A DNA stretch of 64,000 nucleotides from CAJQPP01 sp963793465 (GCA_963793465.1 CAWCAJ010000002.1:1-64000), one strand, 5' to 3'. Shown: positions 17,126-26,282, counted from the stretch's first letter. Notes: generated by a model not told the origin, from the letters alone. Program-made: numbers and translations.

Positions 17126-18352
17126 ATGACGCTGCCATCCAACCCCGCCAAGCTGCAATCGGTGAGCATTTCCAAACGACTGCCACCCGTGGACCCGGCT
17201 GCGCCTTCGTTGCAAGCTCCCTGCCTGGGCACACCCCGACTTTGGCTGGGCGGCAAATCGCCTTTCGGATTGGCATTGCCTGACGCCCAACCCAGCGCTT
17301 CCACCATGTACGCACCACGGGGCGTCTGGCTGGATGAACGGCGATTGATCGTATGCGATTCGGGCAACCATCGAATCCTGATCTGGAACACGCGACCAGC
17401 TGCAGATCACACACCCGCTGACGTGGTGCTGGGTCAAACTGATTTTTCCAGCGAGGGACCGGCGGCCCGCGGTCGAGGTGCGGAGAACGGTTTGCATTTG
17501 CCGACGGGTGTCCTGGTGATCGGCAGCCGCCTGGTGGTGGCTGATGCCTGGCATCATCGCATTCTGGTGTGGAACGAGATCCCGACTGCCTCCGACACAC
17601 CTGCGGATTACGCCTTGGGCCAACCCGACTTGAGCAGTGTGCAGACCAACCGGGGTCAGGTCCGTTCCCGGCAGGGGCTTTACTGGCCCTACGGGATCGC
17701 CTGGATTCGCAACCGTTTTTATGTGGCCGATACCGGCAATCGCCGCGTCCTGATCTGGGACGGGTTTCCCGGTTCAGACCGGCCCGCCGATGTGGTGTTG
17801 GGGCAATCCAGCGGTCAGGCAGCTGACGAGAACCGTGGGGGACCGGTCGCTGCTGATTCCTTTCGCTGGGCTCATGATTTCGCTGGTGATGAAGACCGAT
17901 TGTATATCGCCGACGCCGGCAACCACCGGGTGCTGGGCTGGAACCAGGACCCCCGAAGTGACGGGCCGGCTGACACCGTGATTGGGCAAAAGGATTTTCA
18001 GTCCGCCTATGAATTACCCTACGATACTCAGGGGGCCCAGCGACTGCGGTTCCCCTACGCGATCGATTGCAGCGACCATGTGTTGGCCGTGGCGGACACT
18101 GCCAACAATCGAATCCTGTTTTTTCGACTGCCCTGGGATGCCACCTGTTTCAGCCCGGCCTTTGATGTGTTGGGGCAAACGGATTTTGCCGGGAACGGTG
18201 AGAATCGTTGGCAGTCCGTAACCGCTGACACGCTGTGCTGGCCCTACGGGATCAACTTTCATCAGGACATCCTGGCCATCGCCGATTCCGGAAACAACCG
18301 GGTCATGCTGTGGGACTGCAGCCAGGTTTTGGAACACGCAAAACAAGTTTAG
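17126..18352 (+). CDS. NHL-repeat beta-propeller protein of the hydrogenase operon
   Basis: A 408-residue protein built of six or so NHL-type blades. Each has a strand pair such as LIVCDSGNHRILIWN, LVVADAWHHRILVWN, FYVADTGNRRVLIWD, LYIADAGNHRVLGWN, LAVADTANNRILFFR and LAIADSGNNRVMLWD, spaced about 55 residues and separated by repeats of VLGQTDF type. There is no signal peptide, unlike most planctomycete NHL proteins, so it should be cytoplasmic with the hydrogenase. NHL proteins are also found in group 1h operons elsewhere. It starts at ATG 17126, seven bases after the Rieske gene, and is followed by hypC after 12 bases. Likely a protein-binding platform. Confidence 0.88.
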   Translation: MTLPSNPAKLQSVSISKRLPPVDPAAPSLQAPCLGTPRLWLGGKSPFGLALPDAQPSASTMYAPRGVWLDERRLIVCDSGNHRILIWNTRPAADHTPADVVLGQTDFSSEGPAARGRGAENGLHLPTGVLVIGSRLVVADAWHHRILVWNEIPTASDTPADYALGQPDLSSVQTNRGQVRSRQGLYWPYGIAWIRNRFYVADTGNRRVLIWDGFPGSDRPADVVLGQSSGQAADENRGGPVAADSFRWAHDFAGDEDRLYIADAGNHRVLGWNQDPRSDGPADTVIGQKDFQSAYELPYDTQGAQRLRFPYAIDCSDHVLAVADTANNRILFFRLPWDATCFSPAFDVLGQTDFAGNGENRWQSVTADTLCWPYGINFHQDILAIADSGNNRVMLWDCSQVLEHAKQV

Positions 18353-18364
18353 GGAGACGTCAAT

Positions 18365-18667
18365 ATGTGCCTTGCCGTACCAGGTCAAGTGGAACAGATT
18401 TACGAGAATCAAGGGACACGAATGGGCAAAGTCAATTTTGGCGGCGTGGTCAAAAACGTCTGCCTGGCTTACCTGCCCGATATTCAGGTGGGTGACTACA
18501 CGATTGTGCATGTGGGCTTTGCCATCAGCCAGATCGATGAAGCTTCGGCGCAGGAGACACTTCGCACTTTCGATGAGCTTGGATTATTGCAAGACGAACT
18601 GGAGGAGCTGCGGGAAACCGACTTTGAGCAGAGCATCCAACATCGTCCGGGAGAATTGCAATCATGA
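18365..18667 (+). CDS. hypC: Hydrogenase assembly chaperone HypC
   Basis: HypC carries the Fe(CN)2CO unit with HypD and presents it to the large-subunit precursor. The 100-residue protein opens with the diagnostic MCLAVPGQV, whose Cys2 is essential in the family, and has GVVKNVCLAYLPD and GDYTIVHVGFAISQID in the OB-fold core. The ribosome binding site GGGAG lies upstream of ATG 18365. It overlaps hypD by four bases (ATGA), so the two are translationally coupled. Confidence 0.97.
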   Translation: MCLAVPGQVEQIYENQGTRMGKVNFGGVVKNVCLAYLPDIQVGDYTIVHVGFAISQIDEASAQETLRTFDELGLLQDELEELRETDFEQSIQHRPGELQS

Positions 18668-19782
18668 AATACCTCACGGAATATCGGGACGGTCAGAAGG
18701 CCCAGCGACTGGCGGCTGAAATTTCCCGTCTGGTGACGCAACCCTGGGCCATCATGGAGGTTTGCGGAGGGCAAACGCACTCGATCATTCGCAATGGGAT
18801 CGACCAGATTTTGCCCGACGAAATTGAAATGATCCACGGACCCGGTTGTCCCGTGTGCGTGACGCCACTGCAAGTGATTGACAAAGCCCTGGCGATCGCC
18901 AGTCGCCCGGAAGTGATTTTCTGCTCATTTGGAGACATGTTGCGTGTGCCGGGATCGCAGGATGATCTGTTCAAGATCAAGGGAGCCGGTGGTGATGTGC
19001 GGGTGGTCTATTCTCCGCTGGATGCCGTGAGTATCGCTCGCGAGAATCCCCAGCGGGAGGTGGTCTTCCTGGCGATCGGGTTTGAAACGACAGCACCGGC
19101 CAACGCGATGGCCGTCAAGATTGCCAAAGACCAGAAGATTCGCAATTTCTCGATGCTGGTATCCCACGTGTTGGTGCCTCCCGCGATCGAGGCCATCATG
19201 AATTCGCCCGGCAACCGCGTGAACGCCTTCCTGGCGGCCGGTCACGTTTGCTGTGTCACGGGATTCTCGGCCTATCCCAGACTCTGTCAGGAATATGGCA
19301 TTCCGATTGTGGTCACCGGTTTCGAGCCACTGGACCTGCTGGAAGGCATTCGGCGTACGGTGATTCAACTGGAACAGGGTCACGCTCATTTGGAGAACGC
19401 TTACCCGCGAGTCGTTTCCGAGCAGGGCAACCTGGTCGCGCAGCAGGTGATCGAAGAGGTGTTTGAGATTACCGACAGGGGCTGGCGTGGCATTGGTGTG
19501 ATCCCCGGCAGCGGATGGAAGTTGAGTGAGGCCTACCGCGATTGGGATGCCGAATACCGCTTCACCGTTTCCCAAATCCAGACCAGGGAATCCAGTCTCT
19601 GTCGCGCCGGTGAGGTGCTCAAGGGAGCCATCAAGCCGAATGAATGTGAGGCTTTTGGCAAGGAATGCACACCCCGTCGCCCTTTGGGAGCCACCATGGT
19701 ATCCGGAGAAGGCGCCTGCGCCGCCTACTACAACTATGGCCGTTTTGTGCAACTGGAAGGCCAGACGGCCAAACAAGGATAA
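18664..19782 (+). CDS. hypD: Hydrogenase Fe-cyanide assembly protein HypD
   Basis: HypD is a [4Fe-4S] protein that assembles Fe(CN)2CO on a HypC-HypD scaffold. The 372-residue sequence has the conserved EVCGGQTHSI, HGPGCPVCVTP, FETTAPANAM, HVLVPPA, GHVCCVTG and the Fe-S region FGKECTPRRPLGATMVSGEG. Length matches the family. It is coupled to hypC and followed by hypE after six bases. Confidence 0.97.
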   Translation: MKYLTEYRDGQKAQRLAAEISRLVTQPWAIMEVCGGQTHSIIRNGIDQILPDEIEMIHGPGCPVCVTPLQVIDKALAIASRPEVIFCSFGDMLRVPGSQDDLFKIKGAGGDVRVVYSPLDAVSIARENPQREVVFLAIGFETTAPANAMAVKIAKDQKIRNFSMLVSHVLVPPAIEAIMNSPGNRVNAFLAAGHVCCVTGFSAYPRLCQEYGIPIVVTGFEPLDLLEGIRRTVIQLEQGHAHLENAYPRVVSEQGNLVAQQVIEEVFEITDRGWRGIGVIPGSGWKLSEAYRDWDAEYRFTVSQIQTRESSLCRAGEVLKGAIKPNECEAFGKECTPRRPLGATMVSGEGACAAYYNYGRFVQLEGQTAKQG

Positions 19783-19788
19783 CCTACC

Positions 19789-20877
19789 GTGGCCAGTGAA
19801 CCGCAAACCGATTCAGACGAACCGACTCCCGTTGACTTTCAAGGTATGAGCTGTCCCATTCCCTTGCGGGACTATCCCCATGTCATTCTGGGACATGGTG
19901 GTGGTGGAAAGCTCTCCAGTGAATTGGTGGAACACATTTTCCTGCCCGCATTCCAGAATCCCCATTTGGCCACCTTACGCGACTCGACCGTATTCGATGT
20001 CCCGCAGGGGCGAATGGCGTTCTCCACAGATTCCTATGTGGTGCAGCCACTGTTCTTCCCGGGTGGTTCGATCGGGGACCTGGCCGTCAATGGCACCGTC
20101 AATGACTTGGCCATGAGCGGTGCTCGACCGTTGTACTTGAGTGCCGCCTTTATCCTGGAAGAAGGCTTTCCCCTCGGCACTTTACAGAGAATAGCCCAAG
20201 ACATGGGAACCGCGGCCCGGGCGGCCCGAGTATCCATCGTGACCGGGGATACAAAAGTCGTCGAACGCGGTCATGGCGACGGTTGCTATATCAACACGGC
20301 CGGAGTCGGGATCGTGCCCGCGGGCGTTGCAATTGACACCCGCCAAGCTCAAGCTGGCGATGTGGTGATTGTCAGCGGAACGATTGGCGATCATGGAATG
20401 GCGATCATGAGTGTGCGGGAAGGCCTGGAATTTGAAGCTCAAATCGCAAGTGACTCCGCCGCCCTGCATCACATGGTGGCCGACATGCTGACCACCTGCC
20501 CGGAAATCCGCGTGCTGCGGGACCCGACTCGCGGCGGCCTGGCAGCCAGTCTGAATGAGATCGCCCAATCATCCGCTTGCGGAATCGTCGTCGAAGAGTC
20601 CTTGCTTCCTATCGACCCCACCGTGCAATCCGCTTGCGAAATCCTGGGATTTGACCCTTTGCTGGTGGCCAACGAAGGCAAGCTGGTGTGCCTGGTGCCG
20701 CCGTCGCATGCTGCCGCCATTCTGCATACGATCCAATCACATGCCGCCGGTTCCCGGGCAGCCATCATTGGCCATGTCACCAACGACTTTCCGGGAATGG
20801 TCATCGCAAAAACCGCAATCGGCGCCACGCGTGTGATCCCCCTGCCAATCGGCGAACAGTTGCCACGCATCTGTTAA
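19789..20877 (+). CDS. hypE: Hydrogenase carbamoyl dehydratase HypE
   Basis: HypE dehydrates the carbamoyl group that HypF transfers to its C-terminal Cys, producing a thiocyanate for the Fe ligand. The 362-residue PurM-like protein has GHGGGGKLSSELV, FSTDSYVVQPLFFPGG, VNDLAMSGA and RDPTRGGLAASLNEIA, and ends in the canonical PRIC, so the acceptor Cys is present. GTG 19789 gives about 25 extra N-terminal residues before the conserved core; ATG 19846 is an alternative start. It closes the plus-strand hydrogenase operon. Confidence 0.96.
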   Translation: MASEPQTDSDEPTPVDFQGMSCPIPLRDYPHVILGHGGGGKLSSELVEHIFLPAFQNPHLATLRDSTVFDVPQGRMAFSTDSYVVQPLFFPGGSIGDLAVNGTVNDLAMSGARPLYLSAAFILEEGFPLGTLQRIAQDMGTAARAARVSIVTGDTKVVERGHGDGCYINTAGVGIVPAGVAIDTRQAQAGDVVIVSGTIGDHGMAIMSVREGLEFEAQIASDSAALHHMVADMLTTCPEIRVLRDPTRGGLAASLNEIAQSSACGIVVEESLLPIDPTVQSACEILGFDPLLVANEGKLVCLVPPSHAAAILHTIQSHAAGSRAAIIGHVTNDFPGMVIAKTAIGATRVIPLPIGEQLPRIC

Positions 20878-21207
20878 GCCAGATTCTTATCGCGTCGACT
20901 GGACATGTGGCGGCACAGGTGCCAGCCATGGAACAACCCGCGAACAACATCCTGGGTGACGCTGCCCTCGGGGCACCCAGATGTCGCGTGTCACGGATTT
21001 CGCCGCCGCTGCCATGCACGCCGTTCGCTGCCAACGCGTGATTGCTTCCCCTTGCCGTTCCTGAGGCTTTACCCAGGGAACCGGTTGTCCCCACCCGCGG
21101 TGCCGGTGGTCTTCCCTCCACAGAATCAAAATTGTGCAAGACTGACTGCGTTCGATTTTTTCCATTTCATGGTTCTTAGGGAGCGGCCATTTTTGGCCAG
21201 AAACAAC
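20878..21207. other. Intergenic region after hypE with a weak hairpin
   Basis: No gene is convincing here although an ORF reads in from 20905 in the frame of the next gene. CTGGGTG (20952-20958) and CACCCAG (20974-20980) form a 7-bp stem about 75 bases after the hypE stop; with no T run it is only a possible end of the hydrogenase transcript. Confidence 0.35.
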
Positions 21208-22827
21208 ATGAGGAAGAGTAATCTGAATGGCAGCGTTGGTTTTGAAAGACTGGAACTCCGTCGTTTGTTGGCGGCTGATGGACTTTCACAGGTCGTCCCG
21301 GAAACCGGGTCCACCGAGGCCCTGCCTGCCGAAATGGCCACGTTGGAAACGGTGACCCACGAAAACCTGATGGCCATGAATTCGCTCCGCACGAACGCCT
21401 CGTCAGGCAACGAGGCGCTGGCTGCGGTCGTTGCTTCCCCTGCTCGCCAACTGGACCTGGCAGACGGCAGCGACGGATTCTTTGGTACGCTGAACGAAGC
21501 GGGTCCGGCAGAACGGTTTCAATTCACTGCCAACCAGGATGGCATGGCCACGATTGTCTTGACCTCCTCCTGGGGGGACGCACACGCTACTTTGTCGGCC
21601 TCCACGGATGCCGGCGAGGCCATCGAGATGCAAAGCCAGGTCCTGAATGGCTTTGAGGTCTTTCGGTTCGAGGTCGTGGCCGGTGACTCCTACCAGGTCT
21701 CGTTAACCGCATCGGACGCCGACTGCGAAGGCAGCTTTCAGTTGACCGTGGGTTTGGAGGATCATCAGGATCAACACGCCAACCAACTGGGCACGGACTC
21801 GACCGAGTTGATTTTCTCGGATCACGACACCAAGTTATCCGGAAGACTGGAGGCCCCAGGTGATGTGGACACGTTCCGCTTTGCGGCCACGGCCAGCGGC
21901 GAAGCTGCGCTGCAGCTGCAGGAAACAGTCGCTGACATGCGTGTCTCGTTGAACATCAGCGTGCATGACGCTGCAGGTAACCTGCTGGCCGAAGGACGCA
22001 CCAATGAGATGCTGCAATCTACTTTCGATGTGCTGCAGGGGGAGGAGTATTTCGTATCCGTTTCCGCCGCTGAAGGACAATCTGGCACGTACCATTTCAG
22101 TATGAGCATCACGCCAGATGCAAGTTCGATTGCGGAAGAAGACCAGGCTCAGGATACCGATGCCAGCCAGGATGTTCCAGGCGATTCTGACTCCCAGGAT
22201 GCTGTCTCTGAATCGGACACGGCTGACACGGATGTCGACACCTCCCAACCCGATGAAGTGGGTGACGATTCGAGCGGCGAGATGGCAGGCGACCAGGAAG
22301 ACTGCGATCCGCTGGAACCGGGCACTGACCCTACACCCACTGGGGAACCCGCGGTGGGTGAAGAATCGATGGCCCCGGATTCCGAGCCGGCGGGCGATGA
22401 GTCGATTGACACGGTTGGCGGCGGGGATGAGATGCAACCGGAAATGCAGCCAGGTACCGAAGATGATGCGGTTACGATCGCCAATACACCGGATCCCGGT
22501 GAACCGACCGACTCCGACCTGGATGACTTGACCAATGCCGTGACAGACTGCGACGACGCACCTTTGGATACAGTTTCGGAAACGGATACCCCTGTCACCA
22601 GTCCGCAACCGCAAGGGGAGACTGACGAAGCAGGCATCAGTGGTGAGCTGATTCCGACTGGCAACCCCGATGACGCGACCTGCGATACAGACCTGAGTCC
22701 AACCGATCAGGATCAGGGCCTACCCGGCGACCTGGATGAGTTCTTTGCCGGCATTGGGAATGGCTTTGAATTCTATTTCGGATTCTCTCTGGGCGACAAC
22801 TTTGATCACTTCCTGACCCGAGTCTGA
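21208..22827 (+). CDS. Exported LEPR-XLL-type surface protein with PPC-like domains and acidic tail
   Basis: A 539-residue protein whose N-terminus, GFERLELRRLLAADG, is the planctomycete LEPR-XLL sorting motif seen on large secreted proteins. Two PPC-like beta-sandwich domains follow, at about residues 75-175 (FFGTLNEAGPAERFQFTA) and 185-300 (LSGRLEAPGDVDTFRFAA). Residues about 305-515 are strongly acidic and low in complexity, dominated by Asp, Glu, Ser, Thr, Pro and Gly. The final 25 residues are aromatic (GNGFEFYFGFSLGDNFDHF). ATG 21208 is chosen because it puts the motif near the start; ATG 21169 is possible. No enzymatic domain is seen, so a cell-surface or matrix role is likely. Confidence 0.75.
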   Translation: MRKSNLNGSVGFERLELRRLLAADGLSQVVPETGSTEALPAEMATLETVTHENLMAMNSLRTNASSGNEALAAVVASPARQLDLADGSDGFFGTLNEAGPAERFQFTANQDGMATIVLTSSWGDAHATLSASTDAGEAIEMQSQVLNGFEVFRFEVVAGDSYQVSLTASDADCEGSFQLTVGLEDHQDQHANQLGTDSTELIFSDHDTKLSGRLEAPGDVDTFRFAATASGEAALQLQETVADMRVSLNISVHDAAGNLLAEGRTNEMLQSTFDVLQGEEYFVSVSAAEGQSGTYHFSMSITPDASSIAEEDQAQDTDASQDVPGDSDSQDAVSESDTADTDVDTSQPDEVGDDSSGEMAGDQEDCDPLEPGTDPTPTGEPAVGEESMAPDSEPAGDESIDTVGGGDEMQPEMQPGTEDDAVTIANTPDPGEPTDSDLDDLTNAVTDCDDAPLDTVSETDTPVTSPQPQGETDEAGISGELIPTGNPDDATCDTDLSPTDQDQGLPGDLDEFFAGIGNGFEFYFGFSLGDNFDHFLTRV

Positions 22828-22875
22828 TTCTCCGCTGGCCCGGCAATCACTCGCATGACTCGAGTGAAACGAACA

Positions 22876-22925
22876 ACTCGCACTTGGGGAACAGGATGTT
22901 GCCAGGCGAGTGTCTTTTGGAGAAG
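22876..22925. terminator. Possible bidirectional hairpin between convergent genes
   Basis: ACTCGC and GCGAGT pair across about 27 bases with further partial pairing inside, followed by GTCTTTTGG. It lies between the convergent ends of the LEPR-XLL gene and the PhnD-like gene. The stem is short, so support is weak. Confidence 0.25.
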
Positions 22926-22929
22926 AGTG

Positions 22930-23787
22930 TCAAAAACCTTCCGGCTCGGTCAATGCCTGGCAGGAGATCTCAAAATAGCGATGTCGGTTGGCCAGTGAAG
23001 CCAGGGATTCGATGGGGCCATAGGCATCTTCCGCAAGGATCTCCACGCCACCAATCATCAACCTGTTCATGGTCGACCGCAAGGATGGCTGGTCCAGGCT
23101 TTGCAAAATCGCCTGACGCATGACCTGTACCCTTTCGATACTGGCATGGGCAGCTGTGACATAAGGTGGTGCCGGCACCAGATCCGTCTCGTGAATCACG
23201 CGAGTGCCAACCAATTCCTGAGGTCGATATCTTTGCAACAGCGCATAAGTCACACAGTCGATCGCCGCCACGTCCACATCACCCTGCTGGATCATTCGCA
23301 AGCTGGTTTCATGGGCCCCGCTGACGGTGACCGTCCCAAAAAAACGGCCCTCCGCATGCAGGGGCGCCACCAGGGCCCGCAACACGTTCATCCCGGAATG
23401 AGAAGTGGGCGTGTTGATCACACACCGGGCATCCCGCAACTGCTCAACCGACGTGTAGGGCGAGTCCTCAGCCACCACGACGAAACTGCGATAGTTGCTG
23501 CCCTGGCAACCGGGAACGTCGTAACAGGGAGTCGCCACAACCTGCAAATGATCGGCAAAGGCCATCCGCACGTCATAGCCACAGGCCTGACCAAACAGAA
23601 AACTGGATGAAGTCCACTGCCGTTCGTAGGCCACACGGCGATTGAGCTGATGGGGTACTTCCGTCAGACCCGCCTGGATAAACTGCCGCCTCCATGCCTT
23701 CCACAAAGCATCCGTATCGGAGCGCAACTCCGGAAGATCATACCAGGGCAGACTTACCAGTGAGCCCGTATCAGCGAGTTGTGCCAT
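22930..23787 (-). CDS. PhnD/SsuA-like solute-binding protein without signal peptide
   Basis: A 285-residue type 2 periplasmic-binding fold. Features include GYDVRMAFADHLQVVATPCYDVPGC, FVVVAEDSPYTSVEQLRDARCVINTPTSHSGMNVLRALV and SGAHETSLRMIQQGDVDVAAIDCVTY, typical of the PhnD-like (phosphate/phosphonate or NMT1-like) group. No signal peptide, lipobox or neighbouring permease or ATPase is present, so an orphan or cytoplasmic sensor role is possible. Start ATG 23787 (MAQLADTG) is preferred to the extension at 23847. Ligand unknown. Confidence 0.75.
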   Translation of the reverse strand: MAQLADTGSLVSLPWYDLPELRSDTDALWKAWRRQFIQAGLTEVPHQLNRRVAYERQWTSSSFLFGQACGYDVRMAFADHLQVVATPCYDVPGCQGSNYRSFVVVAEDSPYTSVEQLRDARCVINTPTSHSGMNVLRALVAPLHAEGRFFGTVTVSGAHETSLRMIQQGDVDVAAIDCVTYALLQRYRPQELVGTRVIHETDLVPAPPYVTAAHASIERVQVMRQAILQSLDQPSLRSTMNRLMIGGVEILAEDAYGPIESLASLANRHRYFEISCQALTEPEGF

Positions 23788-24012
23788 GGTGCGAAAAGGA
23801 AATTGAACAACTTGAGACGGCCTGGCTACGCCACTCCGTTCGGTCACCGGAAAACACGGGGCGCGGGTCAGGCAAACGATGGTTTTTGGGTTTGGCAGTT
23901 TTGCATTTACTGGCTGTAACCAGGCAGTCAGAACTCGACTCGCCGCAGCGGGCCTACATCCAGGGACGCTGTCGGGTGCGGATATTGGCCGGCCAGCTTC
24001 GGGTGATTCGAT

Positions 24013-25374
24013 CTATCGAACCAGTCTGTACCTGCCGCCCAGACCACCGCGTATATGACCCACGTCGTCTTCATCAATTGTGGAAGGGTCCACGATCTTG
24101 ATGCAAAGCAACGTTGACGTGGAATCTCCGCCGTTGGCATTCGGTTCGGAGGACATGATTTTGAAAGCCAGCAATCCTCGTCTCAAGCCCGCGGCGTTTA
24201 CCTGGGGTACATCCCCGTCCATTTCCATCGTCTGGATTTCGTCGGGAAAAACGGGGCTGACATGCACAAAATCGTCGTTGGCCAGGGCATTCAAGGTGTC
24301 ACTATCGGTTACCGGTGTCACCCCAACCAGCGGGCTCAGTTCATCCAACACGTAACTTTCATCAAAACCCCACAGGGACGTGTCATCACCCGTTTGGCTG
24401 TACATGAGAAAGTCCTTGAAATCCGTGCCTTCCGAGAATACGAAATCGGGGTGATCCAAATCAAACAGGGCGGCGTCGCTGATGTCACCGCTGGCAGCAT
24501 CGCCAGCCGGGACGGTAAGGATGGTCTCGGCCGGGATATCCAGGAAATTGTCTTCCCATGTCCAATCGCTATCGCCAAAGTCCTTGCCCAGGTTCAGTCC
24601 CCGAGCAGTCAGTAATTGGTCCACATCCACACCCAGACTTTGAGCCAGTTGTTGCATGGCGGGCAGATCCGCATTCAACATGTCGATATCGATCAGAAAC
24701 CGGGTGCCGGCTCGCGGCGGTTCCTTTATGGCAATCGAAACCGCCGAGATATCGCAGGATTCACGACCCAAGATCCGCGCAAAAAACAGTTCCAGGCGAT
24801 TTCCGTTGGCAACGCTGCGTCGCGTGGTCAAGCGGACGGCATTGGCCAGAACTGCCGATGTGGGCTGAAACGTCCCGTCCGATTCCCACGTGCCGAACTC
24901 CACGTCTTCAGCGCTGACCAGATTCTCCACGCGGTTGGCGAAATTGAATTTTGCCAGTTTTTGTGCCATGGCGATGGCCTGATCGCTGTCGGGCAGCTCC
25001 TGCACGGACGCCAATGCTGCCGCTTCGGCCGCCGCCTGCAAACGCGACTGTGTCAGGTTCATGTAGCCCACGTCAAAAGCAAATGCTCCAAACCCGGCCA
25101 ACACGGGCATCAACAGCGCAATCAGTGCGACCACCTTTCCCTGGCGAATGGGACGACGTTTGAGATTGCGTGATACCCGCGGCACCGCAAGCGCCGGCGG
25201 GTGTGAGTTCTGCAGGGATCGGGCGGACGGGTCGTTGCCTGGTAGAAACGTCAGTCGGCCATGGCACCGATGATGGGCAGAACGGTTTTGCTGGAGGTTC
25301 ATGGACCCTGCCATCCCTTTCGCTTTTGGGCGAAGTTTCAAGGAATCGATGTGATTGTGGGTGTGGATTGCCAT
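24013..25374 (-). CDS. TadG-like pilus-assembly protein
   Basis: A protein of up to 453 residues with one N-terminal-region membrane helix: RRPIRQGKVVALIALLMPVLAGFGAFAFDVGYMNLTQ, then SRLQAAAEAAALASVQEL, the characteristic TadG/TadE-like 'RQG..ALIA' segment and following Ala-rich helix. The rest is a long extracytoplasmic region without recognised domain, acidic in its middle. The start is uncertain; ATG 25302 (MNLQQNR) is also possible. It is the third gene of a minus-strand trio with two TadE-like genes. In Tad systems these minor pilins take part in tight adherence pili, but no other tad gene is in the window. Confidence 0.8.
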   Translation of the reverse strand: MAIHTHNHIDSLKLRPKAKGMAGSMNLQQNRSAHHRCHGRLTFLPGNDPSARSLQNSHPPALAVPRVSRNLKRRPIRQGKVVALIALLMPVLAGFGAFAFDVGYMNLTQSRLQAAAEAAALASVQELPDSDQAIAMAQKLAKFNFANRVENLVSAEDVEFGTWESDGTFQPTSAVLANAVRLTTRRSVANGNRLELFFARILGRESCDISAVSIAIKEPPRAGTRFLIDIDMLNADLPAMQQLAQSLGVDVDQLLTARGLNLGKDFGDSDWTWEDNFLDIPAETILTVPAGDAASGDISDAALFDLDHPDFVFSEGTDFKDFLMYSQTGDDTSLWGFDESYVLDELSPLVGVTPVTDSDTLNALANDDFVHVSPVFPDEIQTMEMDGDVPQVNAAGLRRGLLAFKIMSSEPNANGGDSTSTLLCIKIVDPSTIDEDDVGHIRGGLGGRYRLVR

Positions 25375-25386
25375 CGTTTTTCCGTT

Positions 25387-25833
25387 CTAGCGTTGTCGCC
25401 GCATCACCGTAGAGCCCGTGATAGGGCCATGACTGAATCCGAAAAAGGAACTGGGTGCGCGAAACCACTGGTAGTCGCATTGCACTTCCACCAGGATGGC
25501 GGCACCACTTTCATTCTGATTCAGGTTTTGGATCTCGTATTCGATGGCTCCGGCGTCACTGAGTCGAAACAATCGCACGTTGATAACACTGGCATCAATG
25601 TCGATCGAGTTCTGCAGGGCGGAGATACTGGCCGCGCGGACCTCGGCGTTGCTGTTTTCGGGGGATACGGCGGTGCGTCCACCCTGACGGGCTGCGCTGT
25701 GCAATACCTGGTGACTATCGACCAGCCAACCGACTTCGATGAAGCCGAGGGTCACGATGACCAGTGCCGGCAGCGTCAAGGCCGCTTCCACGACCGCGGC
25801 CCCCCGACGATGGGTTGTCTTGCGGTAACGCAT
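25387..25833 (-). CDS. TadE-like pseudopilin
   Basis: A 148-residue protein starting MRYRKTTHRRGAAVVEAAL. The motif RRGAAVVEAALTLPALVIVTLGFIEVG is the TadE N-terminal prepilin-like helix with the conserved Glu. The remainder is beta-rich and extracytoplasmic. The start at ATG 25833 leaves 14 bases after the stop of the gene before it; the longer frame to 25908 overlaps that gene. Confidence 0.85.
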   Translation of the reverse strand: MRYRKTTHRRGAAVVEAALTLPALVIVTLGFIEVGWLVDSHQVLHSAARQGGRTAVSPENSNAEVRAASISALQNSIDIDASVINVRLFRLSDAGAIEYEIQNLNQNESGAAILVEVQCDYQWFRAPSSFFGFSHGPITGSTVMRRQR

Positions 25834-25847
25834 GGTTACCCCCCGAC

Positions 25848-26282
25848 TCACTCGCGTTGATAAGTTATTTCCCGGGTCACCGAGAAGTTTGGTGGCGTCA
25901 ACACCCAAAACCAGGTCATCTCTGACACGGGGGTAATCACTCGCACCGTCACCTCTTCGCCTGACTTGATCGCAGCCAGTTGACCAGGTTCAATCTCCAC
26001 ATCAATCCGGGCGGGATCCATGCCGCTACGCTGCAGCCGCGCTTTGACCAGGGCCACCACGTCTTCGCTGGAATCCGTATCGGACAGCGACGCCAGTCTC
26101 GCGCCATCGCAAGCGGCCGCTGTGATCAGGTTCTTGTTCATCATCAAGCCCGAAAACTGGATCAGCGCGAAGATCAGGAAGAACACCAGCGGCGCAACCA
26201 CGGCGAACTCCAGTGTTGCCGCACCCTTCCGCGGGGAACGCCTGGCGAATCTTCGAACGGATCCATGACGTGGCATAGACAA
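25848..26282 (-). CDS. TadE-like pseudopilin
   Basis: A 144-residue protein with RKGAATLEFAVVAPLVFFLIFALIQFSGLMMNKN near the N-terminus, the TadE helix with its Glu, followed by a segment on residues 60-140 typical of TadE proteins. First gene of the trio 26282-24013; the three are close enough to form an operon. Confidence 0.87.
   Translation of the reverse strand: MSMPRHGSVRRFARRSPRKGAATLEFAVVAPLVFFLIFALIQFSGLMMNKNLITAAACDGARLASLSDTDSSEDVVALVKARLQRSGMDPARIDVEIEPGQLAAIKSGEEVTVRVITPVSEMTWFWVLTPPNFSVTREITYQRE

Noticed and set aside
20905..21168. About 100 extra N-terminal residues on the LEPR-XLL protein
   Set aside because: They are Arg/Pro/Cys-rich, unlike any signal, and would bury the sorting motif far from the N-terminus.
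22149..22664. Ser/Val-rich minus-strand ORF opposite the acidic tail
   Set aside because: Reverse complement of Asp/Glu/Thr-rich coding sequence; low complexity and no start signal.
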